A DNA stretch of 64,000 bases from Ypsolopha sequella. Lineage: Eukaryota; Arthropoda; Insecta; Lepidoptera; Ypsolophidae. How positions within the stretch are numbered: position 1 is the first letter of the stretch; every line of letters begins with the position of its first letter. Position numbers and translations under genes: made by a program. The stretch spans positions 8,556,001 to 8,620,000 of the forward strand of contig OW203991.1 in NCBI GenBank assembly GCA_934047225.1, written 5' to 3'. Of this stretch, positions 23,485-36,700 are shown in pieces. Under the pieces are notes generated by a model that saw only the letters and a program-made list of their open reading frames with translations, did not search any database and was not told the origin of the DNA.

Positions 23485-23760
23485 TTTTTGGAGAAGGAAT
23501 AATAGCTAATTTTAAATAAATTTATCTGAATGGAAAGATGCCTTCATTCATTCCGGGGAAACTCCACCCCATTAGCCAAGCAATGCCGTGCTAAGTGTAT
23601 ATGTTCCTGTACTATGCAGATCAGGACTTTACACATCGTCAGGAGTGGATGGAATCATCGTTCATTTTATTATTTTGCAAGGAAGTAAAATATTTCATTT
23701 TTTTTTCTTTACTATAAGATAGGCATAAGACTTTATGAAATTATTCCGCATCCGAGTAAG
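23485..23760 (+). repeat. Old duplicated block inside the unit, member in segment B
   Basis: Diverged partner of 12983-13260. The similar overall length and retained order of landmark words support common origin. It lies in the same orientation, about 10.5 kb downstream of its partner. Its copies in the later units lie 14,395 and 28,787 bp downstream. Confidence 0.6.
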
Positions 23761-24789
23761 CAAGAAAACTGACTTACTAAATTTTTGATCTTCTCGGATT
23801 TTAACTTTTCCTTACAACTTTAATTACCGCAGTTTGATAAGGAAATGAATCCGCGGAAATTACTAGCATGGACAACTTTATCTTCAAAATAATAATAAAA
23901 CAATAAATTATGATGAAGTTGTTTGTTTAACAAGCAATTTCATACGCATTGACTTAATATTATAATTTAAACCCGGAAATTTAAAGAATCCTAATCAGAT
24001 GTGCTGGTGACTCCTTAGAGTGGGATGTAAGACTAACGAGAATGAGGAAAGGTGAAAAGAAAATATCCCAATACCTATCTGTACGGAATATGTATATATA
24101 TTATTTCCCTTAAGTATGAAGTTAAAAAGAGGCTTTAAGGGGGGTAACAGATATGTCGATAAGGATTAAATTATCATGGTTAGAACCAGAAACACTACAT
24201 TTAACAAATGGCTTATTATGGAAAATTGGAGTTAGGTTAAAATACAAAGAAAAAGTACATGATAAGTCCATACTACACAAGAAGCTAAAAGCTATCCTTT
24301 AAAACTACACTATACATGTGCCATGAGATTTTCAAGGGTTATTAGAGGAAAGTTTCCACCTGGGATGGGTAAACAAAGGGATATTTATTATGAGGAGGTC
24401 CATTGATAGTTAGATCTGGTGAGATTTGGGATAAGCGATGGCAGATCTAGTATAATTGAAAAGTTGAATTGCATTGGATGGCCATATTATTATCACAGGA
24501 TATGTTGAAATTCACAACTTTGGCACCCTCGTCTCTGCCAGACCTCTATCGATCGAAGTAAAATATATCCATTATTAATCTATTGTAGGGGAATCTGGAT
24601 ACTAGTGATTCATGTTAAAGGATTGGTCATAAGACATACATACAACAAGCATATTCTGGTAAAAATTATGATAATTCGTTTGGGAAGATTAAGCTGGGTC
24701 CATGTTAGTGATAATTATTTTTTCTTTTTGGGGGAAAGATTTACTCCGGTTAGATAGATAGAAGCCTGCGTAAATATTTCGGGGGCGAA

Positions 24790-27700
24790 TGTAACATTCC
24801 ACATGGTATGCTGTCATTGGGTATCACTAAAATGGACAATTATTATGTACTTATTCATAATAAACATACAGATGATGTATGAACCTTAATACTTAGAAGT
24901 TTCGGTAAAGTGGCAACATTCCAAACTGAGACGGAACCAACCACAGGTCGAAGGGTCCACCAAAACTCATGTGCTTAGATGAATAATAATCAACTTAAAG
25001 TAAAGGAAATATTGAATGATTGAACCATTAAGGGTTTCACCTTCTCTTGTAACTCTAAACATCATTGTGACAAAATGTTCATGCTGCTCATTATTTCATT
25101 AAGATCTTAAAAAGCATAGTATTGTTGTGTAGCAGACAATATGGCGGCTGGAATTCGAATGTTCTTGAAAGATTCAAAAATTATCAGAACTACACGTGGC
25201 GTATTCAAACCGCGGTGGAGAAATCGGATTTGTAGGCGCGAAAACAAATTGTAACTAAAATTGAACCTTGGGTTAAGGGGGAAAGAGGCTAAAATATATT
25301 CAGCAATTGATGATAGAAGAACTGGTTAAAACAAGTTTGTTGTAGGAAGGCAGTGAGATGGTTAGTGTGACGTAATATCGTACGATTTGGAGCGGCGACG
25401 GCTAGCCAATAGAAAGACATCTAGAAAGGTTGCGTGGGCGTCGAACAGGAGTAGGAGAGAAGGTTTTATAAGGATTGCGCGCGCTTTTGCAGGAGGATTA
25501 GCAGATTCTTCTTGGGCAATGCAGACGTATTTGTCAAAGGTATTTTTTTTAAAGCGGCAGGCACTCGTTTAGCCTAAATGTTTAATTTTCGGTTTTGATG
25601 TACAAAATTTAGAGTCACGGGCGCATAATCAATAGTTTATTAGATATTCAAAGTGGGCTTGTCTAATGATTTCCTAAGAATTCTGGGCTACCTTATGTAG
25701 GTATTGCCGGATGTTTTGGTCGCGAAGGCTTGAAACTGATGATCGCTTCGGCGTGAGGTTTGGCTGGCCAGGGGAATTCGTGAGGCAAGTTTCTTTTTGA
25801 ATCGCGTTTTGTTGATAAAGTATTAAAGTCGTACCGTAGCCTTCAGTAAATTAAATATATAGGATCCGTAGCTAGTTTGGGGTTGCTGGGGTGGGTAGCA
25901 TGGGTGTTTCTCGAGCTGGTATGGCGAGGAATTACCTTGAAATTGTATAGGACAAATAATGTAGGGTATCGCCGGGAGTGTTTTTCCGATTTCAGTGATT
26001 CCCTCTCTCGGGCGAGGTCCGCTAGATGCGCCATAATTGTACCTGTTGAGACCGGCTTGTACACGAGAGAAAATCTATCCTCCTGCATTGCACTTGGCAG
26101 GGTACCTTATTTTCCTTCCAATCCGCTTGTGGTTGTAGGTTCTTTGGCCACAAGTATCCTTGTTATCTATATATGTACATATTGCACCCATATAGGGATA
26201 GGCTAGGGAGTAATAGGTTTTTAGGCACATTTAGAGGACTAACTCACCTCGCTTCATCAAATATTAGCTAGGATAGGCCAGAACTCATTGCACCCCGAGT
26301 CTGTTGACATACGCAATTAAATGTAAATGTGAGGAATTTCCTCTAGTTTTGAAATATTCACACACCCAACAGCTTAGGGATATTTGTTTTAGGACATGAT
26401 AGGCAGGTAAAATCATAGGTAGGTAATCTATTATTGATATTTTTCAGTTCAAGGTTATACTTACTATTAAGTAAGTATTATCATGCTTCGATGTAGGGTG
26501 GTAATTTATTTACGGGTTAGAAAAGAACGCGGGAAAGCGCGAGAAGTTGAGTGGGTAGGACAGAACTCCAGAAGGTTCCAATATTGTTGCTTGTAAAATT
26601 TTGTGTTTGATATGAAGGTAGGAAAATGTTTGAGCAGTCAGGTTACTAGAATTATTGAAAATTCTAGATTATTATTTAGGTTTGTGGCCGAGAGAATCTG
26701 GTAATGTTCAGAAACAATCTCTTGACTATAGGTTTGTGAAGTGAAGTTTTATTTTTTTATCAAACGAAGTTTGACCTTTATGTAGGATAAGTGATGTGTT
26801 TGAAGTGAGTGCTTTTGTTGTGAAAATCTGAGCAAAATCTTATGTGAGTTCGCAAATAGAATGAATAATTTGGAAGTAATATTCTCTCAATAAAAATCAG
26901 AGATATTTCCATGTAATATTACTAAGAAAGTGTTTCAAATTCTGTAATAATTGTTTGATCAATTTTGCAGTAACCTTTCATAAAAATGGTTTATTTTGGT
27001 AAAGTCTTGCATCCAGTGAAATTATCTAGTATTGAATTTGCAACTAGAAAGAATAGTTTCGGGTCCATAGTTACTCATTTATCAATTAGGGCAGACTTCA
27101 AGTTCATATTTTAATCCATTTAGAGCGGTTTCCATGATAAAGTGTTCAATGAGAAAAATCACATGATCAGCCTTAAATAAAGTTGGTGATTTTGATATCG
27201 AAATTGTGAATTTCATAGATTCAGATAAAGCATTTTATTTTAAAATAAATAAAGCTTCAGTACATATGTACATAGCTTAGTTTAAATAATTTTGGAATCA
27301 TAAATTTCCCTATAAATAGGAAATATTTCAATTATATAAATAGTTTAGAAAAAGGTTTGGTTTTTGCGAGTTTGCAGCTTTTTGGAGAAGGAATGTTTTC
27401 GATTTATAAATTATTTTACCTGAAAATAAAGGTATGTTAGTAAAAATGAATTTATATTCGCCAGGAGACTAGAATATAGCTCCTCTGTAGTCAAGCAAAG
27501 CAGTACTACTATAGTCAACCTTATACTGAAATGGTTAAGGCGTCTATACTTCGTCAGGTGTGTGTAGATTCATTTATTTGTTCGTCATATAGTAAAATCA
27601 TAGACGGCCGAGAGATAGCTTTAATAACGTTGAAAATTATTCCGAATCCAGGAAGTATGTAGAACGTATAGCTTTATTGCTGAAGTTTGTTTCTAAAAAT

Positions 27701-30700
27701 AAAGGACATCTTCAAGCTTTTATAAATTTTAAGACAAGTAGAAAAAGTCTTGGTTCAACAGAAATAGTCCAGAATTTGGTCTAGTTGAGTACCTACTTAG
27801 CCCATACTATGGATCTGGGTCAGATAAATAGCGAGAAGCTACCTTTTTGGTAAAAAATGCCATACAAAATTATAAAACTTACCTACTTCTTTTTTGCACA
27901 AGTGAACAAATACAAAGTTCATGTTGCTATTTTAGTCAATATAATATCCGGCACAGACATAGCCTTAAATATTATTGTAGATCCAAAATCATGGAAACCA
28001 TTTTTATATCTGAGTTTATTTGAGAGATTGTTAGAAAATGGATAAAATTCTAATGTAGATATTGGTACTTATCTGACTTGTCTTAAATATAACAAAGACG
28101 ATTGTATTACAGAAGTTTTTACAATTTTAACTAGATAGAAGTTCTCTATTGAATAGTAAACAGAATGACTGTACGCTGAATATGAAAGTCTAAGTTTTAC
28201 TTGATAGTTTTGTCATATTGACCTAGCAACTTGAGTACTACAAGCAATATCTAAGAAATTAATTTTATCTGAAACAGCTAGTCACTACTTGAGTAGATTT
28301 GTTAAGAGGCTGAATCATTGAATAGGACATGGTGCAACACGAGTGATTTCTATGTTTAGGGACGCTCTGGATTTCTTGTTGGTTCTTTACCAGAGTTGTG
28401 TAGTCAGGGAACCAACATAGGCGCGTAAATTTAAAAATAAATAAATAAATCTTAAATTTAGAATTCAAAAAAAAAAGTATACACTAAAAAAAGTCAAGGG
28501 GGTATTCCACATCCAAGGGAAGGTACTTCTGAGAAGTTGCTGATATGGCTTACTTTGAATCTCTATTTTATGAAAAGATAATCACAGATGTAAGAATTTT
28601 ACTTACTGTCCTATGGCTTACTTGAAGATTGCCGACTAAATAAGTTATTTTTCGTATAGAAATATCTAACGAATAATAGGTTTTACGACATTCATAAAGG
28701 TCAGCTGTTAAAATATTATTCAGCTTTGATCATCAATAAATTATTAAATTTCAAACTCAGAAATACCTCATCTCATCCATCCCCAATTATTGGTAGTGGT
28801 TATTAAAAAAAAATATATATATATTTTGTTCTTAACGTGGTCAAACAGAGTATTTACAGAACTTGGTGTGAAGTATCGTTTCAAGTAGCGGGTTAGTTTA
28901 ACGTAGTAAATTCACGGTTGTATAGCCTCTTAAGAATCTGACTGGCGCAGAATTGCCACAGAGATTTGATTCACCTTTTATTATTTGTAATATTGATGAA
29001 TTTCAATTTCTATCTAAACCTACGAATTTGGTTTTAATTATTTTATGTCCAATTTACTTAGCACGTGAAAGATTTAGGTTATTATTTAAGGCGCGACGTA
29101 AGGTTCTAATCCGACGATCACACTTTGGCCATATATCCGTTGAAATCATTTCTATTGAGCACCAAGCGTTAAGCTATGTAGGTTGTAAGTGGGTTGTTTT
29201 TGGCAGGATTCGACGGAGTTCAGTTTGAGTAATGGCGTAGTGGTTGTTTTGGTTAAGTTGATAGATTTTAGTACAGACGGAACTCTATGTTCTTTTCATT
29301 CAATTACCGCCTTTGAAAATTTTAGTCGGAATAGACCTCTTCACAGTTTGAAACATATTCCTTTTCTGAGTATTTAGTTAAATCGTTCATGGTAATATTA
29401 TAAGGTTGAGAGATCTAACAATTAACATTTTTAGTTTGCTATTTACTTAAAAGTTTCTTTTGATTTTTGGTTTCAACATATATTTTAACGTAGACTTGGT
29501 CCATCGCTATTCATGCTAAAAGAACCAGGATTACTACACACAACGTAACTCACGGGTCCTAACCGAAGACTAGACGATCACATCATGGCCTACACTAACT
29601 TAGAACTCTTCATATCAATTTATATATTTTATTTATCTGGTTTTGTTTTCGAATATAGTAGTTTGGGGGAGTTAGGCAGGCTCAGGCAGATTTATTTAGG
29701 GTTAAGTTAATTTTAGTTAGGTAGGGATATGTTAGTAATACTAGTAGTAATAGTTAATGGATAGTAGATAGGTAGGTAGTGAGAGAGTAGGGTATATAGG
29801 GTAATATATATATAGGGTGTATATAGGGTTTATTATATAGAGTATAGTATATCTATTTATTTATGTATGTATGTCGAGAGTGTTTCAACTGATTTAGCCG
29901 TGACCAGGACATTAGCTTGAATATATGTAGTAATATCATGCAGTAAAATTAGATAAGCTATTTAAAATTTTTAGTTCAGAATTATTGATATGAACGGTGT
30001 TCTGAGTTAGTCAACTGGTATCGTGAAGACGGAAGCATAATAGCGTTTAACATAAATTTCATTGATCAAAGTAGACGATTAGTCATCCATCTCTTTTTTT
30101 TTATGGAAGAGTAAAGCGTGCTTTCTCAGATCTCATTTTATTATTTCAATATCCATTTTTGAATACGACAATTTTCATAGTTTTTTGGTTTGTTAGTAGA
30201 ACACGAGTAAAGAATTTTCATGTAGGTAGTATCAAAAAAATAAACAGGAAAAAATTTCAGACGGTTATCTTACAAAATTGTAAAGAATAAGTATTAATAT
30301 CGCCATGATATAGGTTTAGGCTTGACTTGACTTCATTATTTTGGAAACAAAGGTGTTTTTTTCCATGACGTAGGACAAATAAGTTAGGAAAGCAATTGGA
30401 AAATAAGTATGGTTGATGTCAGGTTAAAAAACAAAAGAGGTGTGTTAGGGTCGTGGTGGATGGAAGTTTGTGGTCCCTGTTTATCTTTTCATAGGCACAA
30501 GCTAGGTTAGACTAGGTTAAATTGAAAGATGTTGAAGAAATGAAAGGAGTGTGTCGGGGTCGTAGCAGGTAAAAGTTGTGTTCTCTGCCTACCACTCTAA
30601 GGCTTTATGTTTATGAATTAATTGGATTAAGGAATCTGAAGGTGACAATAGGTATGTTTGATGTCAGGTCAAAGATAAAAGAGGTGTGTTAGGGTCGTGG

Positions 30701-33700
30701 TGGATGGAAGTTTGTGGCCCCTGTTTATCTTTTCATAGGCACAAGCTAGGTTAGACTAGGTTAAATTGAAATTTGTTGAAGAAACGAAAGGAGTGTGTCG
30801 GGGTCGTGGCAGGTAAAAGTTGTGTTCTCTGCCTGGGGTAGGCATATTTTCTTATCTAAGGTTATATTTATGACTAAATTAGATTGAGGGATTTGAAGGG
30901 GACAATTGAGGTTTGAGATGAATAGTAGTGAGCGGTTTTTCTTTATATATTATGTAGGCTTACTTTGGTAGAAAAATGGTTAGTAGACTAAGATGAGGCA
31001 ATAAGGTTCAGCGATTCGTATTTTCTCGGCAATTTCCGGCTCCATGTGATGTATGAATCTAACCTAAAAATGTCATACAATTTGGCGGTTCACTTTGTGA
31101 TTCATAAAACTGTATGCGTTTTGCTGAGGGCATAGGGGTCGTTTTTGTTCAAGCAAAAATAAGATGCCATTCTTTTGCAGTAGAAATCAAAACAGGTCAG
31201 CTTAATACTGAATAGGGGGCGTGCCAATTTTCAAAACAAATCATAGAAATCTTGACACCGCAATGTAGGTTTATAATTATTTAGATACTAGCTCCACCTA
31301 TCGTTGGAATGCAATACCAACTTAACTAGTTTGACACTTAACTGTCCACACGCATACGGAACCTAATGCAATTGAATAGTGATGCGTTATTGTTAGTATA
31401 GATGGAGCCACTTTACTAGGACATTTATATAATCATACTGTGATTCAAAGAAATCTTGACACCGCGATGTAGGTTTACAATTATTTAGATACTAGCTCCA
31501 CCTATCGTTGGGATGCAACATCAACTTAACTAGTTTGACACTTGACTGCACACACGCATACGAAAGCCTAGTACAATTAAGTAGTAATGCGTTTTTGTTA
31601 GTATAGATGGAACCAGGACACTAGGTTATTTATACAAACAAACTGTGACTCAATAACTTAAATATTATAATAGATTATATACGCTAATATTATATATATT
31701 CAGAAGAACTGAGGTACTAACTTCGGATTTGAATGAATACATACTTTGGTAATTCTAAAGTTTTACGCAAACTAAATTATCTAATTATCTTTGTAAAATA
31801 GACTAGGATAGGGTATAGCTACGTAGAGGCGAGCCAATATAAAATAGTCTAATAAGGACACTTATAGTTTTAGGATATTTTACATATCTATAGAATAAGA
31901 GAATTACCATATATACCTAGATAGAAAAGTTTTCCATTGATGATATCAGATTGTTATGTATGAATTAGATGAACAGAAGTCATTTCTTTAATACAAGTAT
32001 ACCCTTCTATGGTGGTCAGTAGAGTGAAGTATGAAAAATGAAATTATAGGTTGTTATTAGGATGAATGATATGAATTGGATTTATTATATTGGGTCTTAG
32101 ATATTTATATTGACTGCTTGGAAGGTTTAATGGGAATTCAGAGTAGTTTGGATGCTGTTAGATATAAGAGGGTTGGTGAGTGGTTGAAATGTTAACTGAA
32201 ACATAGGGCGTTTGTAAATTATATTTATATTATTTTTGTGTGAAAATGGGGCGAAAATTTACATAGTGAAGTAGTGGGTTTACAATAGAATAAAAGATAT
32301 TGTACTCATTTTGGTTTTTGGTCAAGACTATTATGTAATAGTATGGAAAGTTTTTTTGTGTATGTGGCCAGTGGACGTAAGAATAATTGACGATAAGTCA
32401 ATTTTATTGTTAATTTTCTCATTGCCAACAGTATTCTGACCATTCATAAGATAGAGTGAATACATGCGACCAGGTTATGGATGTATTGTGTGTGTATGTG
32501 AAGGAAAGCACTAGTTAGTATGCATTTAACTGTCAAAAGCTTAAAGTCTGCTTGTTGTCGTATTTATTCCGGTTTGGTTGCATATTCTGACAGTGTTCAG
32601 TATAAAAAGGTAGTTAATCTAAAACAAAGGTTAAAGTCGTAAAGAATTTAATGCATTTTATATTGAATTATATCATAGTACCTTGTAAGGTATAAGTAAA
32701 ATACTTTAAAATTATTTGATTACGAACTTTGAGGCAGAGATGGTCAAACTTTAGTCTGTGGGCCATTTCCAGTCCAGAAGTAAATAATAAGTAAATAGTA
32801 AATAACCGTAACTAAGTTATCATTTAATTTTGCAGATAAAGAGACCCTTTAGTGTTTTTATTTCTAGTAGAAATATTTTTATTTCAATAAAGAATTATAT
32901 TATATTTGGCTAATTTGGTTACTGGTTGTAAACATTGACCCACTTGAGAAGGGGTTGGTGCTCATTTCTTGTCTAAAGTAGATGTAGATAGTAATCACAC
33001 TTAGAATTATTTATGCGAGCTTATTTATTTGATAATCAATTGTAAAGGATTGGTGTATTTTCATACAATCAAATTTATGGGGGCGTAAATAATATGTACC
33101 TATCTAGTGTATAATTTTGCCAAAATGGACCAGGTTGTCAAGATGTAGGGATGAATAAAGAAATAAACAGTAATGTGTGTGTAAGGCTGGCTATATGACA
33201 GGCTTACATTGAATGAATGTGTTGTGATCTTGTGATGGTATAAATTGTTTACGGTTAGCGAATGTAGGTAATACTTTATATTCTCTACTGTAGGTCAGTA
33301 TATAACACTATACAATGACAGACACATGCATCATAATATCATAGCTATAGAAAGTTAGAATAGTGGCCGGTTGTACATAAAGATTTTATAGGGTGGTCAA
33401 CATTATTATGAATACATACATGTACTAATCATATAGATACAGTATTGTATTGACATGAAAAGAATATTATTATATGATGAAAGTATGAGCTAATTATTTT
33501 TATTGTCTTTTGAAATACTCAAGCAATGAAAGTAAAATCTTTGCATTAAATTTTGTTTAGGGTTGGGATACACAAGTTAACTAACTAAATTTAAAAAAAG
33601 ACTTGTAGTGCAGGATTGACTGTGTAAAATACTAGTAATGTATTTATATATATAAATATATAAATATCATATACTATTGCTTAGTATTCAGTACTTAATA

Positions 33701-36700
33701 TTTATTACCTTTATGCTGTTACATAGATAGTATGTACATTATAAATTATGGTTTCAAACATGAACCCATATCTATGTGTTGGCAGTACAATGAGAGCAGG
33801 CCACTATTTTTGTTCTTGGTGTATATTGACTTCGATAATTAGGAAATGTTAGGTAGAAGGATGTTGTATTAGAAATAGGTTATCAATTATACATTTTACA
33901 AGAAAGAAGGCCTAATATTAGATTAGTTTCAATGACTTTCAGTAACATGTTTGGTAGGAAGTTTAGTTCAATGAAATAAAACTTTACTCAGTACTTGGTT
34001 AGGTGTATTCTTGGCTTGATGATAATAGACTTGAAGACAATTTATTGTACAGGGTTTGAGAAGCAGTTTTAGACTAAGATACGAATGAGAGTCACTTTGT
34101 AATGAGATAAGATTCTTATAATGAATTATTATGGTTTAAAAAAAAAATAGATGACTTACCGGAAGAATTTCAATGTGTATAATTGAAGGACTGTAGGCAA
34201 GTTTAGTCTTTATAGTTTGTGTTGATTTATCTTCATACCTTACGAGTACATATAGTCTACAGTTATAAAGTAAAATCTCACACAGACATAGAAGGTAGGT
34301 ACCACCAGATAGGTAGGTATATAATAATTCTGACGGACATAAATGAGATTTATCTGCTTGACTTGAACGACAGGCGACGTTTATGTGTTTTGCTGCGTCA
34401 AAGTTCATACGCGTTTTCTTTTTGTGCACGCATTTTATGCTTTTCTTGTCGACATCGGTCGTTGCGCAGGCGTCGGTGGACGGTCAAATTGAAAGCACCT
34501 CGTTTGACACAGACAGGGAGTAGGGAAATAAAAACGCTACGCATTAGTCAAATCATTAAAGCGTATTTTAGGAAGATTGATTAGGTTAAAAGAAGAATGT
34601 GTATATTTTGAGCAATGTGCAAATACAATTTAGAGGCGGAGGCATATTCGTTTATTTTTATAGACTAGACTGAGAGTTGCGTGAGAGTTGTGACATCCTG
34701 AACAGTACCTAGGGAAGTAGTGAGCTGGGGGCGAGTGTATGCTAAACAGGAAATAATTATTAACAGAATGATCGAGAGTATGGAGGTATAGAATGTTTCA
34801 AAGATAAGATCAATATGGGAATAAATAAATGGGTAAAAGTCATAAATATAAGAATATGGATCTTAAATAATTAAATAATTATATTCAAGAAAATTAAATT
34901 TTAATCTGTTATCTGACCGAGTTTTCGTATTGCCTTGAGAAAACCTGATTAAGGAAACTTTCGCTTATGAGGTGACAAACTAACATTAATTATGGGGATG
35001 GGGGGCGAGTGATAGATCAAACGAACACATAAAGTGAATATTGAAATGTTATCTATCGGAGTATTCGATACCCTAATGGAGGCTAGTTATGAAACATCAC
35101 ACGATAATAGTGACAGACCAACATTGATTAGGGAATTAAATTAGATGTGTTAGCCAAGGGACGGGTGATAGGTAGAGAAAATCAAAGAAAATATAATTTT
35201 GACGGTTGATATGAAAGGGGTATAATGTGATTGTTTGTTTTGAATGTGAGTTACTGATACGTGTCAATTTCAAACTCAATGATGAAAATCGTAGAGCGAG
35301 TAAATGTTAATAGTATTATTATATCTATGATGTAAGTGGGATTTTGCATTCGGTGTCATAAAGTTAAGAAACACGAGATGGGAGCGTTCAGTTTGTTGCA
35401 CTCGATAAGCAGCATTCGATTCTGATATGGCTCAATTTTTCCCGATCAACTGAGCTAAAAGAGTGAAGAAAATTTAAGTTATATAGGTAACGAATAGGGT
35501 GATGACTTATTTATTTCATTTACTCACGGTCTCTTGTCTATGTATCATTTTCTTTGTTCCGCTAAGTGCATTGAAGCATATTGAAAAGCTAATAAAATAA
35601 GTCTCAGAGGGTGGTCATGATCAGTATAAAGTAATGTTGTTTAGACAACGATAGTTTGAGTTTCCGATAGTATCGATGGTTTACGAAAATGCCAACGATA
35701 TATAATATATAACGATATATACGATATATAAATATATACGATATATAACGAAGTTAATCTATAGTTTTTTTTTATACTTATTTTAAATGAAACCTGGGTT
35801 TTCGTAGTTGAACTTTTTGTAATTACTAATAACTAAACAAGTAAATAAGTAATAGAACCACTATGCAAAGTCAAAGTACTTATTGTCAATGACTAAGTAT
35901 GAAAATGCTTTAATGACTTATTTTGTGAGAAGAACTTTATTCTGGCACAAAGTATATAAATGTGACCACAGACTATTAAGTACTCGTTTCAAAATCAATA
36001 CTGAAGGATGTGCAGATTATCGATTGTTTTACTGGACAACAGATTGTGCAATAGTGAATATAATATCGATTAATCGATTAGGTAATTGTTGATGTTTATC
36101 CAATACTAGTAAAGAGCATTCAGTTGAATCAGTAATTTTAGCCTTTATGACATGTAAAGCTGACATCGATGGGGTGTTACAAGGAGAACAATCATGAAAA
36201 ATCACGTAGAAGGGTGTAAATTTTGCCAACTTTTGAGGAGAGCGATGTATGACCAATTTTGTTATTCACGTCATTTTACCAAAAATACTGTGAAGTCATT
36301 TTGATTACATCGATGAAATAGGTTGTTTCGCGCTAAATGTTTACAATTTCGTTCATTAATTTTGATTTTAAATAAACCGTGAGTTGTAAGCTTGTGGGTT
36401 ATTCGATACAAGAGTGAAGGACAAATGAAATATACTAGGATTAGAATCCACTTCAATTTAGTTAATCGCGAGTTGTCAAATCTGAAATTTATTAAAAAGT
36501 ACAAATACTATGTAATAAAACTGTGCGAAAGGGAACAATATTATGACAATTCCTGGAATTACGTGTATAGTAGTGGGTATCACTAGTTAGGATTTAAAGG
36601 TCAAAGAATATATAAGTTACTTGTCATGTCAAAGGTTTTGTTTACAAATACTTATTTAGTACTTGGGTATTGTATGTATGTATGTGCTTTGGATTTTAAT

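Larger units (their letters stand above)
10398..24789 (+). repeat. Array unit, copy 1 (14,392 bp)
   Basis: Complete unit made of segment A (10398-15492, shared by all four copies) and segment B (15493-24789, in three copies). Copy-specific base noticed: A at 12449 where the other copies have G. It shares G at 10611 with copy 2. The B-to-A junction at its end reads ATATTTCGGGGGCGAA then TGTAAC. No open frame exceeds 121 codons (19824-20189, no recognisable motif), and no recognisable transposon protein remnants were seen. Confidence 0.9.
15493..24789 (+). repeat. Segment B of the unit, first copy (9,297 bp)
   Basis: Non-coding segment found three times (15493-24789, 29888-39184, 44280-53576) and always flanked by segment A. 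It contains two internal tandem duplications (16011-16500 and 16849-17256), a CGATATATA microsatellite (21301-21354), a possible hAT-end remnant (18340-18380) and a CpG-richer patch at 20000-20140. On reading I noticed no base differences between its three copies, though I did not align it exhaustively. Just before the next A segment it reads TTTTTTCTTTTTGGGGGAAA (about 24719-24738) and CGGGGGCGAA. Confidence 0.85.
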
